Part shown: positions 25,461 through 34,681 of the stretch, piece by piece
Numbering within the stretch: position 1 is the stretch's first letter
How the letters are laid out: the number at the start of each line of letters is the position of its first letter
From: Bacillota bacterium
GTDB taxonomy: Bacteria; Bacillota; Clostridia; Christensenellales; Aristaeellaceae
Direction: 5' to 3'
Length of the DNA stretch: 49,583 nt
NCBI GenBank assembly: GCA_023395615.1
Contig: JAEWYP010000070.1
Span: forward strand, 1-49,583
Made by a program: the position numbers and the translations under genes
The notes under the pieces: model-generated
What the model was told of the DNA's origin: nothing
What the model saw: only the letters and a program-made list of their open reading frames with translations
Database searches by the model: none

Positions 25461-26117
25461 TCATTTATCCAAACTGTCAAGATCATCTTTCTGGCCCAGC
25501 ACCAGCAGGATGTCTCCCGTCTCAAACACAGTATCCGGGGAAGGAGATACAAGGAACTGACCGCCGCGATGAATCGCGAGGATACTGATGCCATACTTTT
25601 TACGAACGTCCACACCGATGATCGAGTTGCCTGCCCACTTCATCGGCAGGATGATCTCCACAAGCTGATAATCATCACTTAAATCCATCAGTTCCAGCAC
25701 ATTGGGTGTTAGCAGAGATTTTGCAAGCCGCATACCCATATCGCGCTCGGGAAAGATCACGCGATCCACGCCTACCTTACGCAACACTTTTGCGTGCAGT
25801 TCATCGGTGGCTTTTGCGATCAGATAAGGTACGCCCAGTTCTTTCAACAGCACGCAGACCAGAATGCTGTCCCGCATGTTCTGGCCGATAGATACGATCG
25901 CAGCGTCGAAGTTGCGGACGCCCAGCGACTGAAGCGCGCCTTCATCGGTTGCGTCAATCCGAATGGCCTGAGTAACGTACGGTGCAATCGCGTCCACCAG
26001 TTCCTCGTCGGAATCGATGGCCAGCACCTCATGCCCCTGCTTGTAAAGGGATTTCGCGAGACTCTCTCCGAAACGGCCCAGACCCAGCACCATATATTGT
26101 TTGTTCTTCTCTTTCAT
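25461..26117 (-). CDS. ktrA: Potassium channel regulatory subunit KtrA
   Basis: A 218-residue RCK protein. Residues 8-130 form the nucleotide-binding RCK_N domain: GLGRFGESLAKSL, an acidic IDSDEELVD at the end of strand 2, and DATDEGAL. Residues 140-218 form the ligand-binding RCK_C domain (VEIILPMKW, GDILLVLGQKDDL). It gates the KtrB membrane subunit in response to ATP/ADP and c-di-AMP in characterised Gram-positive systems. Start 26117 is the ATG preceded by GGAGG at ten bases; a TTG two codons upstream is the alternative. The gap to ktrB is 16 bases. Confidence 0.92.
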   Translation of the reverse strand: MKEKNKQYMVLGLGRFGESLAKSLYKQGHEVLAIDSDEELVDAIAPYVTQAIRIDATDEGALQSLGVRNFDAAIVSIGQNMRDSILVCVLLKELGVPYLIAKATDELHAKVLRKVGVDRVIFPERDMGMRLAKSLLTPNVLELMDLSDDYQLVEIILPMKWAGNSIIGVDVRKKYGISILAIHRGGQFLVSPSPDTVFETGDILLVLGQKDDLDSLDK

Positions 26118-26133
26118 AACCAACGTTCCTCCG

Positions 26134-27522
26134 TTATCCGATCATGATTTTTTCTTCAGGGAAGTGCAAGCGGTTTTTCGGATTGTCGTTCGTACGGCTG
26201 GCCAGCGCGAAAGCCAGCGTGAGCGGGCCGACACGACCGAAATACATCAGCGGAATCAGCAGTGCCTGCGAAAACGGATTGAGGGTCTGCGTCCCCGCGG
26301 CGCTGAGGCCGACGGTCGCGAATGCCGAGGTGGCTTCGTATGCCAGATCAATCATGCTTTTACCTGAAGCGCGTTCTGAAATGGACAGAGCGCAGGTGCA
26401 CACCAGGATCAGGGACAGGCTGATAACTACGATAGTCAGCGCGCGTTTGACAGTATCAGGCGGCAGCTGCTTGTGAAAGATTCGTACGGTGTCGCGTCCG
26501 CGGATCACGCTGGCAATCAGCAGCAGAACCACGCTCATTGTCGTCGTTTTCACACCACCACCCGTGGAGGCAGGAGATGCGCCGATAAACATCAGGATCA
26601 CGCCGACCAGCTTGGTGCTGTCCGTGAGCCGTGCCTGATCGATGGAACTGAACCCTGCTGTACGGAAAGTGGTGGACTGAAAAAATGCATTGATTACTTT
26701 ATCCCCGATGCCATACGAGGGATTGCCCAGCGTGGAAGGATTATCCCATTCCAGCGCCAGCACCAGCAATGTACCTGTAATCAGCAAAAACGCTGTGATT
26801 GCCAGCACCAGTTTGGAGTGCAGCGAGTACTTACGTATATGAAACCGATCATGCAAGAATTCGTTTATGACGAAAAAACCAAGACCGCCTAAAATGATTA
26901 ACGCGGCGATAGTGAATAGAACCAGTGGATCATGCTGGAAAGAAGCCAGGCTGGCATAGTTGCCAAATAAATCAAAGCCTGCGTTGCAAAATGCGCTGAT
27001 GGAGTGGAACAGACTGTACAGAATGCCCCGCCTTACACCGAAAATGGGAATAAAACGAATACTCAGCAGCAGTGCGCCGCCAAGCTCGATCATCAGCGCC
27101 AGCAACGAAAACCATTTGGATAAGCGTACCAGACCGCTCAAGCTGGTGGTGTTCATGGATTCGCGGATCAGTACACGATTTCGCAGCGATATGCGGCGCC
27201 CCAGCGCCACCATGACCAGCGTTGCGAAGATCATAAAGCCGAGGCCGCCAATCTGAATCAGCAGAATGATAATCAGTTTGCCAAATAATGTGAAGGTGGT
27301 TCCGGTGTCCACCACGACCAGCCCGGTCACACATACGGCCGAGGTAGCGGTAAATAACGCGTCGTGAAAACCGATGGATTGGTTGTGTACGTTGGCAACC
27401 GGCAGGGTAAGCAGCAGTGCGCCGATCAGGATGACCCCCAGGAAACCCAGTGCCATTACACGTTCGGGCCGTATGGTACGCTGGAAAAACGAGTTCCGGC
27501 GTTCCGATATCTGCGGGTGCAA
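26134..27522 (-). CDS. ktrB: Potassium uptake channel subunit KtrB (TrkH family)
   Basis: A 462-residue membrane protein with the four pore repeats of the SKT family. The selectivity-filter loops are visible as TSAVCVTGL, HSISAFCNAGFDLF, STTFRTAGFSS and TSAFATVGLSA, each with the conserved glycine. It forms the K+ pore of the KtrAB system, which is driven by Na+ or H+ gradients and controlled by KtrA. A TTG at 27522 has a perfect AGGAGG six bases upstream and is taken as the start. An ATG five codons earlier (27537) would contain that site within the coding region. A -10 TATAAT on the reverse strand (27634-27639) lies upstream. Confidence 0.92.
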   Translation of the reverse strand: MHPQISERRNSFFQRTIRPERVMALGFLGVILIGALLLTLPVANVHNQSIGFHDALFTATSAVCVTGLVVVDTGTTFTLFGKLIIILLIQIGGLGFMIFATLVMVALGRRISLRNRVLIRESMNTTSLSGLVRLSKWFSLLALMIELGGALLLSIRFIPIFGVRRGILYSLFHSISAFCNAGFDLFGNYASLASFQHDPLVLFTIAALIILGGLGFFVINEFLHDRFHIRKYSLHSKLVLAITAFLLITGTLLVLALEWDNPSTLGNPSYGIGDKVINAFFQSTTFRTAGFSSIDQARLTDSTKLVGVILMFIGASPASTGGGVKTTTMSVVLLLIASVIRGRDTVRIFHKQLPPDTVKRALTIVVISLSLILVCTCALSISERASGKSMIDLAYEATSAFATVGLSAAGTQTLNPFSQALLIPLMYFGRVGPLTLAFALASRTNDNPKNRLHFPEEKIMIG

Positions 27523-27690
27523 GTGTATCCTCCTCATGCCAGGGCATAGCGTTTCATCCGGCCGCTGGATTGCTGTGCCGTCCAGAAATAATACAAAGGA
27601 TTGGCATTGGTTCCACTTGTCAATCCGAAACAGATTATATCGCTTTTTCACCAATTTGTATAGTGCGCGCTTATCTGGCGCCCTCCAAAC

Positions 27691-27719
27691 TTTACATCGA
27701 AAGACCGAAGTGGTATTCT
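27691..27719 (+). promoter_or_regulatory. Promoter of pepT
   Basis: TTTACA (27691-27696) and TATTCT (27714-27719), 17 bases apart, 29 bases before the start codon. Confidence 0.7.
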
Positions 27720-27748
27720 TGAAGGCAGCGAATGAAGGAGGAACTAAT

Positions 27749-28951
27749 ATGACCGTTAAGGACCGTTTTATCCGTTATGCCGCCGTGGATACCGGGTCGG
27801 ATGAGAACAGCGGAACCCATCCCTCCAGCGAGAAGGAATGGACGCTGGCTCGCATGCTGGAAGTGGAACTGAAGGACATGGGAGCCCAGAACGTGCGGGT
27901 GTCTGAAAAATGCTATGTCTACGCCGAAATCCCCGCAAACGCGAACGGACAGCCCGCCATCGGTTTGATCGCACATATGGACACGGCGCCTGCCGTTGCG
28001 ACAGGGCCGGTACATCCCCACTCTGTATTTTATAAAGGGGGTAATCTGGAGGTTGGTCACGGCGTGGTGATGAAGGCCGCGGAGTACGATACGCTCACGC
28101 GCCATATTGGTCACGAACTGATTCTTGCGGACGGAACCACTCTGCTGGGTGGGGACGATAAGGCGGGTATCGCGGAAATTATGACAACGTGCGAAACGCT
28201 GTTAACCCATCCTGAAATCAAACACGGTAAGGTTTGTATTGGGTTTACGCCGGACGAGGAAATCGGGTCCGGCGCCGATGCGTTCGACGTGGCGGGGTTC
28301 GGAGCGGATTTCGCCTATACGGTGGACGGTGGCATGCCCGACGAACTGGAATACGAAAACTTTAATGCCTGCAGCGCGGAAATCACAGTTCGAGGTTTTA
28401 ATATCCATCCCGGAACGGCAAAGAACAAGATGAAAAACGCGACCAGAATGGCGGCGGAATGGGTGTCGATGATCCCGGACAGCGAAACGCCGGAGCATAC
28501 GGAGGGCCGGGAGGGGTTTTATCACCTTTGCAGTCTGAGAGGAGACGAGAGCTCGGCTGTTCTGCAATACATCCTCCGCGATCATGACCGGGAAAAGTTT
28601 GAACAGCGCAAACACCGCGTAGCCGCTATAACGGAATATCTGAATGGCAAGTATGGCGAGGGCAGTTTTACACTTACGCTTCGGGATTCCTATTACAACA
28701 TGAAGGAGAAAATTGATGAGCACCCGGAAATTATCCGCCGTGCGACAGATGCGATAAGAGCCATGGGGGATGAGCCCAAGCTGTTACCCATTCGCGGCGG
28801 CACGGACGGCGCACGCCTGTCCTATATGGGGTTGCCCTGCCCCAACCTGCCCACCGGCGCGTATAACATGCACGGCGTGCTGGAGTACGTCAGCGTGCCG
28901 GAGATGGAACGGATCGTTAAGCTGCTGGTCGAAATATTAAAAGCGAGATAG
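27749..28951 (+). CDS. pepT: Peptidase T (tripeptide aminopeptidase)
   Basis: A 400-residue M20B metallopeptidase. Visible motifs are IGLIAHMDTAPA (H76, D78), LLGGDDKAGIAE (bridging Asp), FTPDEEIGSGAD (catalytic Glu), TVDGG and NIHPGTAKNKM. Near the end, PIRGGTDGARLSYMGLPCPNLPTG completes the fold. It removes N-terminal residues from tripeptides in the cytoplasm, using two zinc ions. Length equals the family's. The start has AAGGAGG eight bases upstream; sequence upstream in frame is antisense to ktrB and not coding. A terminator follows within 10 bases of the stop, separating it from the TauE gene. Confidence 0.95.
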   Translation: MTVKDRFIRYAAVDTGSDENSGTHPSSEKEWTLARMLEVELKDMGAQNVRVSEKCYVYAEIPANANGQPAIGLIAHMDTAPAVATGPVHPHSVFYKGGNLEVGHGVVMKAAEYDTLTRHIGHELILADGTTLLGGDDKAGIAEIMTTCETLLTHPEIKHGKVCIGFTPDEEIGSGADAFDVAGFGADFAYTVDGGMPDELEYENFNACSAEITVRGFNIHPGTAKNKMKNATRMAAEWVSMIPDSETPEHTEGREGFYHLCSLRGDESSAVLQYILRDHDREKFEQRKHRVAAITEYLNGKYGEGSFTLTLRDSYYNMKEKIDEHPEIIRRATDAIRAMGDEPKLLPIRGGTDGARLSYMGLPCPNLPTGAYNMHGVLEYVSVPEMERIVKLLVEILKAR

Positions 28952-28959
28952 TGGAGAAG

Positions 28960-28990
28960 ACGCCCGGCGTATTATTACGCCGGGCGTTTA
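28960..28990 (+). terminator. Terminator of pepT
   Basis: A perfect 12-bp stem (28960-28971 with 28976-28987) with a 4-base loop and short T-tract, ending 30 bases before the TauE start. Confidence 0.8.
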
Positions 28991-29019
28991 ACGACTTCGC
29001 GAGAAGGGGCAGCATCTTT

Positions 29020-29742
29020 ATGAACGCGTTCATGGCGCTTGCAGTTACGGTGGCGTATTTCGTAAAAGGTCTTTGCGGTTTTGCCAACACACTGGTTTTT
29101 ACCACCCTGATGAGCTTTCAGATGAATAATGTCTCCCTTTCACCGATTGACCTGCTCACCGGTTTTCCCGCCAACCTGCTGCTGGCCTGGCGGGAACGGA
29201 AAAACGCGAAACCGCTTGTGTGGGGGCCCCTAAGCATCGTGGTGCTGCTGGGTGTAATACCCGGCGCGATTTTTCTGAAGACTGGAAATGCACAGAGTAT
29301 AAAACTGCTTTTCGGCGGTGTTGTGGTAGCAATTGGTCTGGAAAACCTGTTACGGAAGCGGGTGGAACAAAAAGCATTACCGAAATGGGCTTTTTTAAGC
29401 ATTGGGCTGATTTCCGGCGTGCTGAGCGGACTATACGGCGTAGGCGCGCTGCTGGCTGCCTGCGTAAACCGCGCGGCTGACAACGCCTCGGAGTTCCGTG
29501 CGAATCTTTGCATCATTTTCTCGATTGAGAATGTGTTTCGAATCTTTTTATACAGCGCGCTGGGACTTATCACCGGCCCTGTGCTGGTAACCGCGCTGGT
29601 GTTGACGCCTTTTATGCTGCTTGGCCTGTTTATGGGTATGCGAATTGCCGGACGGGTAACGGAACAGAACGCGAGACGAATTGTGAACATAGCGCTGATC
29701 CTGTCAGGAACGGCGCTGGTAGCTGGAAATTTGTTTAAATAA
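29020..29742 (+). CDS. TauE/SafE family membrane exporter
   Basis: A 240-residue membrane protein with seven to eight hydrophobic segments. Family traits: KGLCGFANTLVFTTLM in helix 1-2, a LTGFPANLLLAWRERK loop and the repeat-half SGVLSGLYGVGALLAA. Members export sulfite, sulfonates or organosulfur compounds; many are of unknown substrate. It lies 68 bases after pepT but past a strong terminator, so it may rely on readthrough or a promoter not evident. The ATG at 29020 is the first after the terminator with a weak GAAGGGG site. A longer frame from 28951 would run through the terminator hairpin. Confidence 0.82.
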   Translation: MNAFMALAVTVAYFVKGLCGFANTLVFTTLMSFQMNNVSLSPIDLLTGFPANLLLAWRERKNAKPLVWGPLSIVVLLGVIPGAIFLKTGNAQSIKLLFGGVVVAIGLENLLRKRVEQKALPKWAFLSIGLISGVLSGLYGVGALLAACVNRAADNASEFRANLCIIFSIENVFRIFLYSALGLITGPVLVTALVLTPFMLLGLFMGMRIAGRVTEQNARRIVNIALILSGTALVAGNLFK

Positions 29743-29796
29743 GAGAAAATGAAAGGCGAGAGAGACATCCGGCCAAATTCGCCTGTATCCAAACGT

Positions 29797-31053
29797 TCAG
29801 TAGCGGAGAAAGCGGTTCTGAACTTTTTGCAGAACTCTCTTTGCTTTCCGAACCACTTTTTCTCGTAGCGTAACCTCTCCCAGCCGATCCATCCGGATAC
29901 GGTAAAACCAGCGCAGTTCTTTGGGAATCCGGCCAATTGAGTAGTTCTCTCGCAGAACAGCCTGCAAAGGCGCGTAATACGCATCTCTTCGCTCCTTCAG
30001 AAGCGCCGCGTTTGCCTGGATTGTTTGGCACAGCGCGCCAAATGACGGATAATCAAAACCGAAATCGCGCGGATTAGAACCCTCGGCGTAAATCTCGAGG
30101 ATGGTTCGCCAGCATTTTTCACAGTTGCAGCAGTTGCTTCCTCCGGCTGATTGCCAGCACACTCGAAGCGCGATTTTTCGCCCCGTGTTTTTAGCGTGCT
30201 GTGTAATATGATGCACCTTCTGCTGACGGTTATACTCATATCCGTCATGCACTACCCGAGCCCCACAAAAGCGAACAAAGTTGTCGATCGCTGGGTCGGA
30301 TGCGCAAGTAATCCTCCCTTTTTCCGCAATGGTAAATGAGGAGGCGATATACATTGTCGTAAGACCAAGTGAAAAGGCGACCGGCGCGGCATGGCTGATG
30401 ATGCCGAGGCCGTGCTGAAATCCATGCCACCAGTTATCACCGGAGGCGACGACCTGCGCACATAGTTTTTTTTCACTCAGAAATGATCGGAAACGGGTTT
30501 TGATCGTTACAAAATCCACATCAAATTCGCGTGATGTCTGCGCCAGATGCTCTTGTACCCTCTCCCATCCGGCGTTATCCCACAACCAGACATCCGAACC
30601 CCAGAGTGTAAGCAGAACCGGTTTCTCTGCCGCGTGACGGATCAGCGTATTGTAAGCGTCTACGCCGCCGGAAAAGAAAGCGCCTGCCTTTTTACTGCTG
30701 CCGGATGGATTGTTCTGCAGGCTTCCAACCGTGATCTTTCCGCCAAATGTCATCGTGGGATACATCGCCACGTATCCTTCCCGAAAAGCCGGAATACTTT
30801 CGAAAAAATCCTGATCACAGACTGGAACAACAATTTCTGCATCGCAAATCCAGGCGACCGGGAGCAGATTGCCCAACAGGGGAACCATTGCAACGCTTTC
30901 CGGCACGGAGGAGAGATCGCAGCTGAACTCGATAGAGAAAACTTCATCCAGACGGAAAACCTCCGCCCATTCTCCCTCGACACGGTAAGAATAGGTGATG
31001 ATATGATCCGTAATCATCGGGGAATCGATTATAATGCGATTCTTCATCAACAT
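29797..31053 (-). CDS. QueC-like PP-loop ATPase family protein, function unknown
   Basis: A 418-residue protein not closely matching any family I know by name. Residues 127-133 (FSGGVDA) are a PP-loop (adenylating ATP-pyrophosphatase) motif, as in QueC, ThiI and asparagine synthetase. C299-x8-C308-x2-C311-x2-C314 matches the zinc site of QueC, and GSDVW and GLTTMYIASSF fit the rest of such a fold. QueC makes preQ0; this protein has about 120 extra residues in front, is longer, and stands alone without queD, queE or queF. So a different adenylated substrate is likely. Comparable genes, from memory, occur in surface polysaccharide loci. ATG 31053 has AGGAAAG upstream. The opposite-strand neighbour is TauE. 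Confidence 0.65.
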   Translation of the reverse strand: MLMKNRIIIDSPMITDHIITYSYRVEGEWAEVFRLDEVFSIEFSCDLSSVPESVAMVPLLGNLLPVAWICDAEIVVPVCDQDFFESIPAFREGYVAMYPTMTFGGKITVGSLQNNPSGSSKKAGAFFSGGVDAYNTLIRHAAEKPVLLTLWGSDVWLWDNAGWERVQEHLAQTSREFDVDFVTIKTRFRSFLSEKKLCAQVVASGDNWWHGFQHGLGIISHAAPVAFSLGLTTMYIASSFTIAEKGRITCASDPAIDNFVRFCGARVVHDGYEYNRQQKVHHITQHAKNTGRKIALRVCWQSAGGSNCCNCEKCWRTILEIYAEGSNPRDFGFDYPSFGALCQTIQANAALLKERRDAYYAPLQAVLRENYSIGRIPKELRWFYRIRMDRLGEVTLREKVVRKAKRVLQKVQNRFLRY

Positions 31054-31367
31054 TCGCTTCTCTTTCCTGATGGTGTTGAACAGTTTACAAAGGGATAAGC
31101 CTTATTACACTGACAGATCACGCATTCGGTTATACTTAGTAAACGCAGTTGCTGTTTGGGGTTTCGCGGTGCAGCCTTCTTTTTCCTGCAAACCGCGAAA
31201 AGCCATGCTGCGGGTCCCCGGAAGGCTTGGTGTTTGTCTTTCGCCGCAAAGGTCAGACTTTCATCAATCTTTCATGATGCGTTCAAAATTTGTACACACA
31301 TGTACGATGGTTTATTCATAACTCCCCGTTACAATCATGCTGACAAAATCCGACGGGAGGAATCACA
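31054..31367. other. Non-coding leader region between divergent genes
   Basis: This 314-base gap holds the upstream regions of the QueC-like gene (leftward) and the Gld-like operon (rightward). I see no gene in it. It contains a hairpin (TTTCGCGG/CCGCGAAA, 31162-31200, with a small bulge) of attenuator-like size, the forward promoter at 31290-31318 and, within it, the inverted repeat GTACA-CACA-TGTAC at 31292-31305. No promoter for the leftward gene was convincing. Confidence 0.5.
31290..31318 (+). promoter_or_regulatory. Promoter and palindrome of the Gld-like operon
   Basis: TTGTAC (31290-31295) and TATTCA (31313-31318), 17 bases apart. The inverted repeat GTACA-N4-TGTAC (31292-31305) overlaps the -35 box, a possible repressor site. 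Confidence 0.5.
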
Positions 31368-32345
31368 TTGATCGAGGTTAAGAATCTCACCAAGGTGTAC
31401 GGCGATCACGTCGCTGTGGATCATGTGAGCTTCACCATCGATTCCGGAAAGATCTACGGCTTTCTGGGACCCAACGGTGCGGGCAAAACCACAACGATGA
31501 ACATCATCACCGGCTGTCTCGCCGCCACGGAAGGCACCGTGACGATCGACGGGCATGACATCTACGAGGAACCAATCGCAGCTAAAAAGTGTATCGGGTA
31601 TCTGCCGGAAATGCCGCCTCTGTACCAGGACATGACAGTGATGGATTATCTGCGTTTTGTGGCCGAAGCAAAAGGCGTGGAAAGCAAGAAACTTTCCGGC
31701 GAAGTGGAGCGCGTGATGAAGCAGACGGACGTCGGCAGTATGCGCCTGCGCCTGATCAAAAACCTGTCCAAGGGATACCGGCAGCGCGTCGGGCTTGCGC
31801 AGGCCATACTCGGCGACCCCAAAGTGATCATTCTGGACGAACCGACGGTTGGACTGGACCCGCAGCAGCTGATTGAAATCCGCGAGCTGATCCGCCAGCT
31901 GGGACGCAACCGCACGGTGCTGCTTTCCAGCCATATCATGCAGGAAATCAGCGCGGTATGCGATACGCTGATCATCATCGCAAACGGTAAGCTGGTTGCG
32001 GAGGATACGCCGGAGAATTTGGAGCAGCATGCCGAACACGAACAGACACTGAAGCTGAGCGTACATGCAGGCAAGGAAAAGACGAAGGATATTCTGGCGA
32101 CGTTCGGAGACATGGTGGAAATCCGATCGCTGAAATCTGTAAACAATGAAGAAACCGAAGTGGAACTTGGCATTCAAACCGAAGAAGATATTCGGGAAAA
32201 GCTCTTCTATGCCTTCGCGGATGTGCATTGCGCTATCCTGTCCATGGTGAGGGAGAAGCAAAGCCTGGAGGACGTGTTCCTGACCCTGACCGGCTCCGGC
32301 GCGGCCGATAAACCTGTTGCGGCCAAAGAGGGAGGTGCCGCCTGA
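31368..32345 (+). CDS. ABC exporter ATP-binding protein (GldA-like)
   Basis: A 325-residue ABC-2-type ATPase: Walker A GPNGAGKTT (about 36-44), LSKGYRQRVGLAQA signature (K replaces the second G of LSGG), Walker B VIILDEPTVGLDP, switch His in LLSSHIMQE, then a C-terminal domain of about 90 residues. It begins with TTG at 31368; GGGAGG seven bases upstream supports this. It is the first gene of an operon with a permease, a GldG-like protein and a DUF4340 protein. Such four-gene sets resemble the GldAFG transporter of gliding Bacteroidetes, but in Clostridia the substrate and role are unknown. Confidence 0.9.
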   Translation: MIEVKNLTKVYGDHVAVDHVSFTIDSGKIYGFLGPNGAGKTTTMNIITGCLAATEGTVTIDGHDIYEEPIAAKKCIGYLPEMPPLYQDMTVMDYLRFVAEAKGVESKKLSGEVERVMKQTDVGSMRLRLIKNLSKGYRQRVGLAQAILGDPKVIILDEPTVGLDPQQLIEIRELIRQLGRNRTVLLSSHIMQEISAVCDTLIIIANGKLVAEDTPENLEQHAEHEQTLKLSVHAGKEKTKDILATFGDMVEIRSLKSVNNEETEVELGIQTEEDIREKLFYAFADVHCAILSMVREKQSLEDVFLTLTGSGAADKPVAAKEGGAA

Positions 32346-33208
32346 TGAAAGCGATCTTCAAGCGGGAACTGAAAAGTTATTTTACCGGTATGATGGGCTA
32401 CGTTTTCATTGCGTTCGTGTTGCTGTTTCTGGGGATTTATACTTCGGCGCTCAACCTGAAATACGGATATCCAGGGTTTGAGTATGTTGTGAACAGCTCT
32501 TCGTTTATGTTCCTGATTGCTGTGCCGGTGCTGACGATGCGTGTGTTCGCAGAAGAACGCAAGCAGAGCACGGACCAGTTGCTGTATTCTCTTCCGGTCA
32601 GCGTGATGGATACCGTGCTTGGCAAGTATCTGGCCATGGTTGTGCTGCTTGCGATTCCCACGGCGATCATATCGCTGTACCCGCTGCTGATCGGCAGCTT
32701 CGGCCCCATCAGTTATGCGACTGCGTACTCCAGCATCGGCGCCTTCTTCCTGATGGGTTGCGCGCTGATCGCGATCGGCATGTTCATGTCCAGCATCACC
32801 GAAAACCAGATCATCGCGGCGGTGATGTGCCTGGGTACGCTGATCCTCTGCTACCTGATGACCGCGCTATCCAAACTGATGACCTCCACCGCGCTGACTT
32901 CTACAATTTCACTGATGGTGGTAGCCCTGCTGATCAGCCTTGTAGTGCGGCTGATGACCAAGAGCTGGATGGCTGCGGGCCTTACGGCTGTCGTTACCTT
33001 CGTTCCGCTGGTCGCGCTCTATCTGATCTCCCCGACAACCATGGAAGGCGCTTTTACGAACGCCCTGGGCGCACTGGCGATTTTTGATCGGATGACCAAT
33101 TTCACCAACGGTATCTTCGATTTAACGGGCATTGTGTACTTTGTTTCCGTCGCGGCGCTCTTCTGCTTCTTCACGGTGCAAGCTGTGGAGAAGAGGCGCT
33201 GGAGCTAA
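32345..33208 (+). CDS. ABC-2 permease (GldF-like)
   Basis: A 287-residue membrane protein with six hydrophobic segments. The N-terminus (FKRELKSYFTGMMGYVFIA) has the amphipathic ABC-2 entry helix, and an MRVFAEERKQSTDQLLYSLP loop follows helix 2, as in GldF and NosY-type permeases. The start codon overlaps the ATPase stop by one base (TGATG), so translation is coupled. It pairs with the upstream ATPase as the transport unit and with the following GldG-like subunit. Confidence 0.87.
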   Translation: MKAIFKRELKSYFTGMMGYVFIAFVLLFLGIYTSALNLKYGYPGFEYVVNSSSFMFLIAVPVLTMRVFAEERKQSTDQLLYSLPVSVMDTVLGKYLAMVVLLAIPTAIISLYPLLIGSFGPISYATAYSSIGAFFLMGCALIAIGMFMSSITENQIIAAVMCLGTLILCYLMTALSKLMTSTALTSTISLMVVALLISLVVRLMTKSWMAAGLTAVVTFVPLVALYLISPTTMEGAFTNALGALAIFDRMTNFTNGIFDLTGIVYFVSVAALFCFFTVQAVEKRRWS

Positions 33209-33223
33209 GGGAGGAGTGAGCGT

Positions 33224-34681
33224 ATGAAAAACAAAATCAAGGACCCTGCCCAGAAGAAGCCATCCCTGCTGAAAAGCCGTCGGTTTAAAAGCGGCGGTTA
33301 CGCAGTGCTGGTATCGATCGTTGTCATTCTGGTGGTTGTCGCGGCAAACCTGTTTGTCGGTCAGCTGCCTTCCACCGCAACCAAATTTGACACAACCTCG
33401 CAAAAGCTGTTTACCTTTTCCGAACAGACGGAACAACTGCTGAAAAACCTGAACACTAACGTAACCCTGACGCTTGTGGCGGAAAGCGGAAGCGAGGATG
33501 CGACCACACAGGAAATGCTCAACCGTTATAAGGCACTCAGCGATAAAATCACTGTGAATGTCGTTGACCCGGTGGTGCAGCCCAAGTTCACCTCGAAATA
33601 CACCACCGATACCGTGGCCTCCAACAGCGTGATCGTTGAAAGCGAAAAACGCAGTAAAGTGGTTGCGAAGGACGATATTTACCAGTATGATTATTCAAAC
33701 TACTACACAACCGGAAATTATGATGTGTCTTTCGCGGGCGAAAGCGCGTTGACCAGTGCGATCGACTACGTGACCAGCGACGATCTGCCGATTATCTATC
33801 AGCTGACCGGTCACGGCGAAACCGCGCTGTCCGGGGAGCTGAAGACCGCGGTGGACAAAGATAACCTTACGGTTAAGGACCTGAGCCTGCTTTCCATGGA
33901 GGCAGTGCCGGAGGACTGCGACAGCCTGCTGATCTATGCGCCCACATCCGATCTGAGTGAGGATGAGACGACCAAGATCATCATGTATATGGACAAGGGC
34001 GGGCACCTGCTGCTGATTACCGATTATTCCGCTACCGAGCGCCCCAACCTGAAAAAACTGGTGAATAACTACGGCGTGGACGCAGTAAGCGGCATGGTGG
34101 TAGAGGGCGACGCAAACCATTACGTACGCGGCTATCAGCACTACTTGCTGCCGGATGTAAAAACCCATGACATTACGCAACCGATCATCGACAAAAAGCT
34201 GTATGTACTGATGCCGATTGTAGAAGGCATCGTGAAGCTGGATAACTACCGTTCCTCCCTTACGATTACCGATCTGCTGACTACCAGCGACAGCGCGTAC
34301 AGTAAGGCCGATCCCGAAAAGATCACCTCGCTGGAGCGTGCGGACGGCGATGTGAGCGGGCCCTTCGATCTGGGCGTCGCGGTAACGGAAACCGTGGGCG
34401 ACAAAGAAACCCGCATGGTGTGGTTTTCTTCCTCCGCATTCCTTCAGGACAAGGTGAATGAAATGGTTGGCGGTTCCAACCAGGATCTTTTCCTCAACAG
34501 CCTGAACTGGATGTGCGAACGGGAGAATAACATCTCGATCCATGCCAAGAGCCTGGATCAGCAATATCTGACCGTTCCGGACGGTACGGCGACTTTTTGG
34601 AGCGCTATCCTCGCGGTGATTCTGCCGCTGGGCATCATCGGCGCCGGCATCTTCGTGGTGGTAAAGAGGAGGAAGCGTTGA
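33224..34681 (+). CDS. GldG-like auxiliary ABC subunit
   Basis: A 485-residue protein with a membrane segment near residues 25-45 and another at the C-terminus (about 456-478). Between them lies a large outer domain in which a YRALSD-x-ITVN pattern and PIIYQLTGHGE are typical of the ABC_transp_aux/GldG family. That family is thought to be a periplasmic or outer component that couples the exporter to extracellular partners. The extreme C-terminus KRRKR is cytoplasmic. Start ATG at 33224 has GGGAGG. It is followed with a 1-base overlap by the DUF4340 gene. Confidence 0.82.
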   Translation: MKNKIKDPAQKKPSLLKSRRFKSGGYAVLVSIVVILVVVAANLFVGQLPSTATKFDTTSQKLFTFSEQTEQLLKNLNTNVTLTLVAESGSEDATTQEMLNRYKALSDKITVNVVDPVVQPKFTSKYTTDTVASNSVIVESEKRSKVVAKDDIYQYDYSNYYTTGNYDVSFAGESALTSAIDYVTSDDLPIIYQLTGHGETALSGELKTAVDKDNLTVKDLSLLSMEAVPEDCDSLLIYAPTSDLSEDETTKIIMYMDKGGHLLLITDYSATERPNLKKLVNNYGVDAVSGMVVEGDANHYVRGYQHYLLPDVKTHDITQPIIDKKLYVLMPIVEGIVKLDNYRSSLTITDLLTTSDSAYSKADPEKITSLERADGDVSGPFDLGVAVTETVGDKETRMVWFSSSAFLQDKVNEMVGGSNQDLFLNSLNWMCERENNISIHAKSLDQQYLTVPDGTATFWSAILAVILPLGIIGAGIFVVVKRRKR

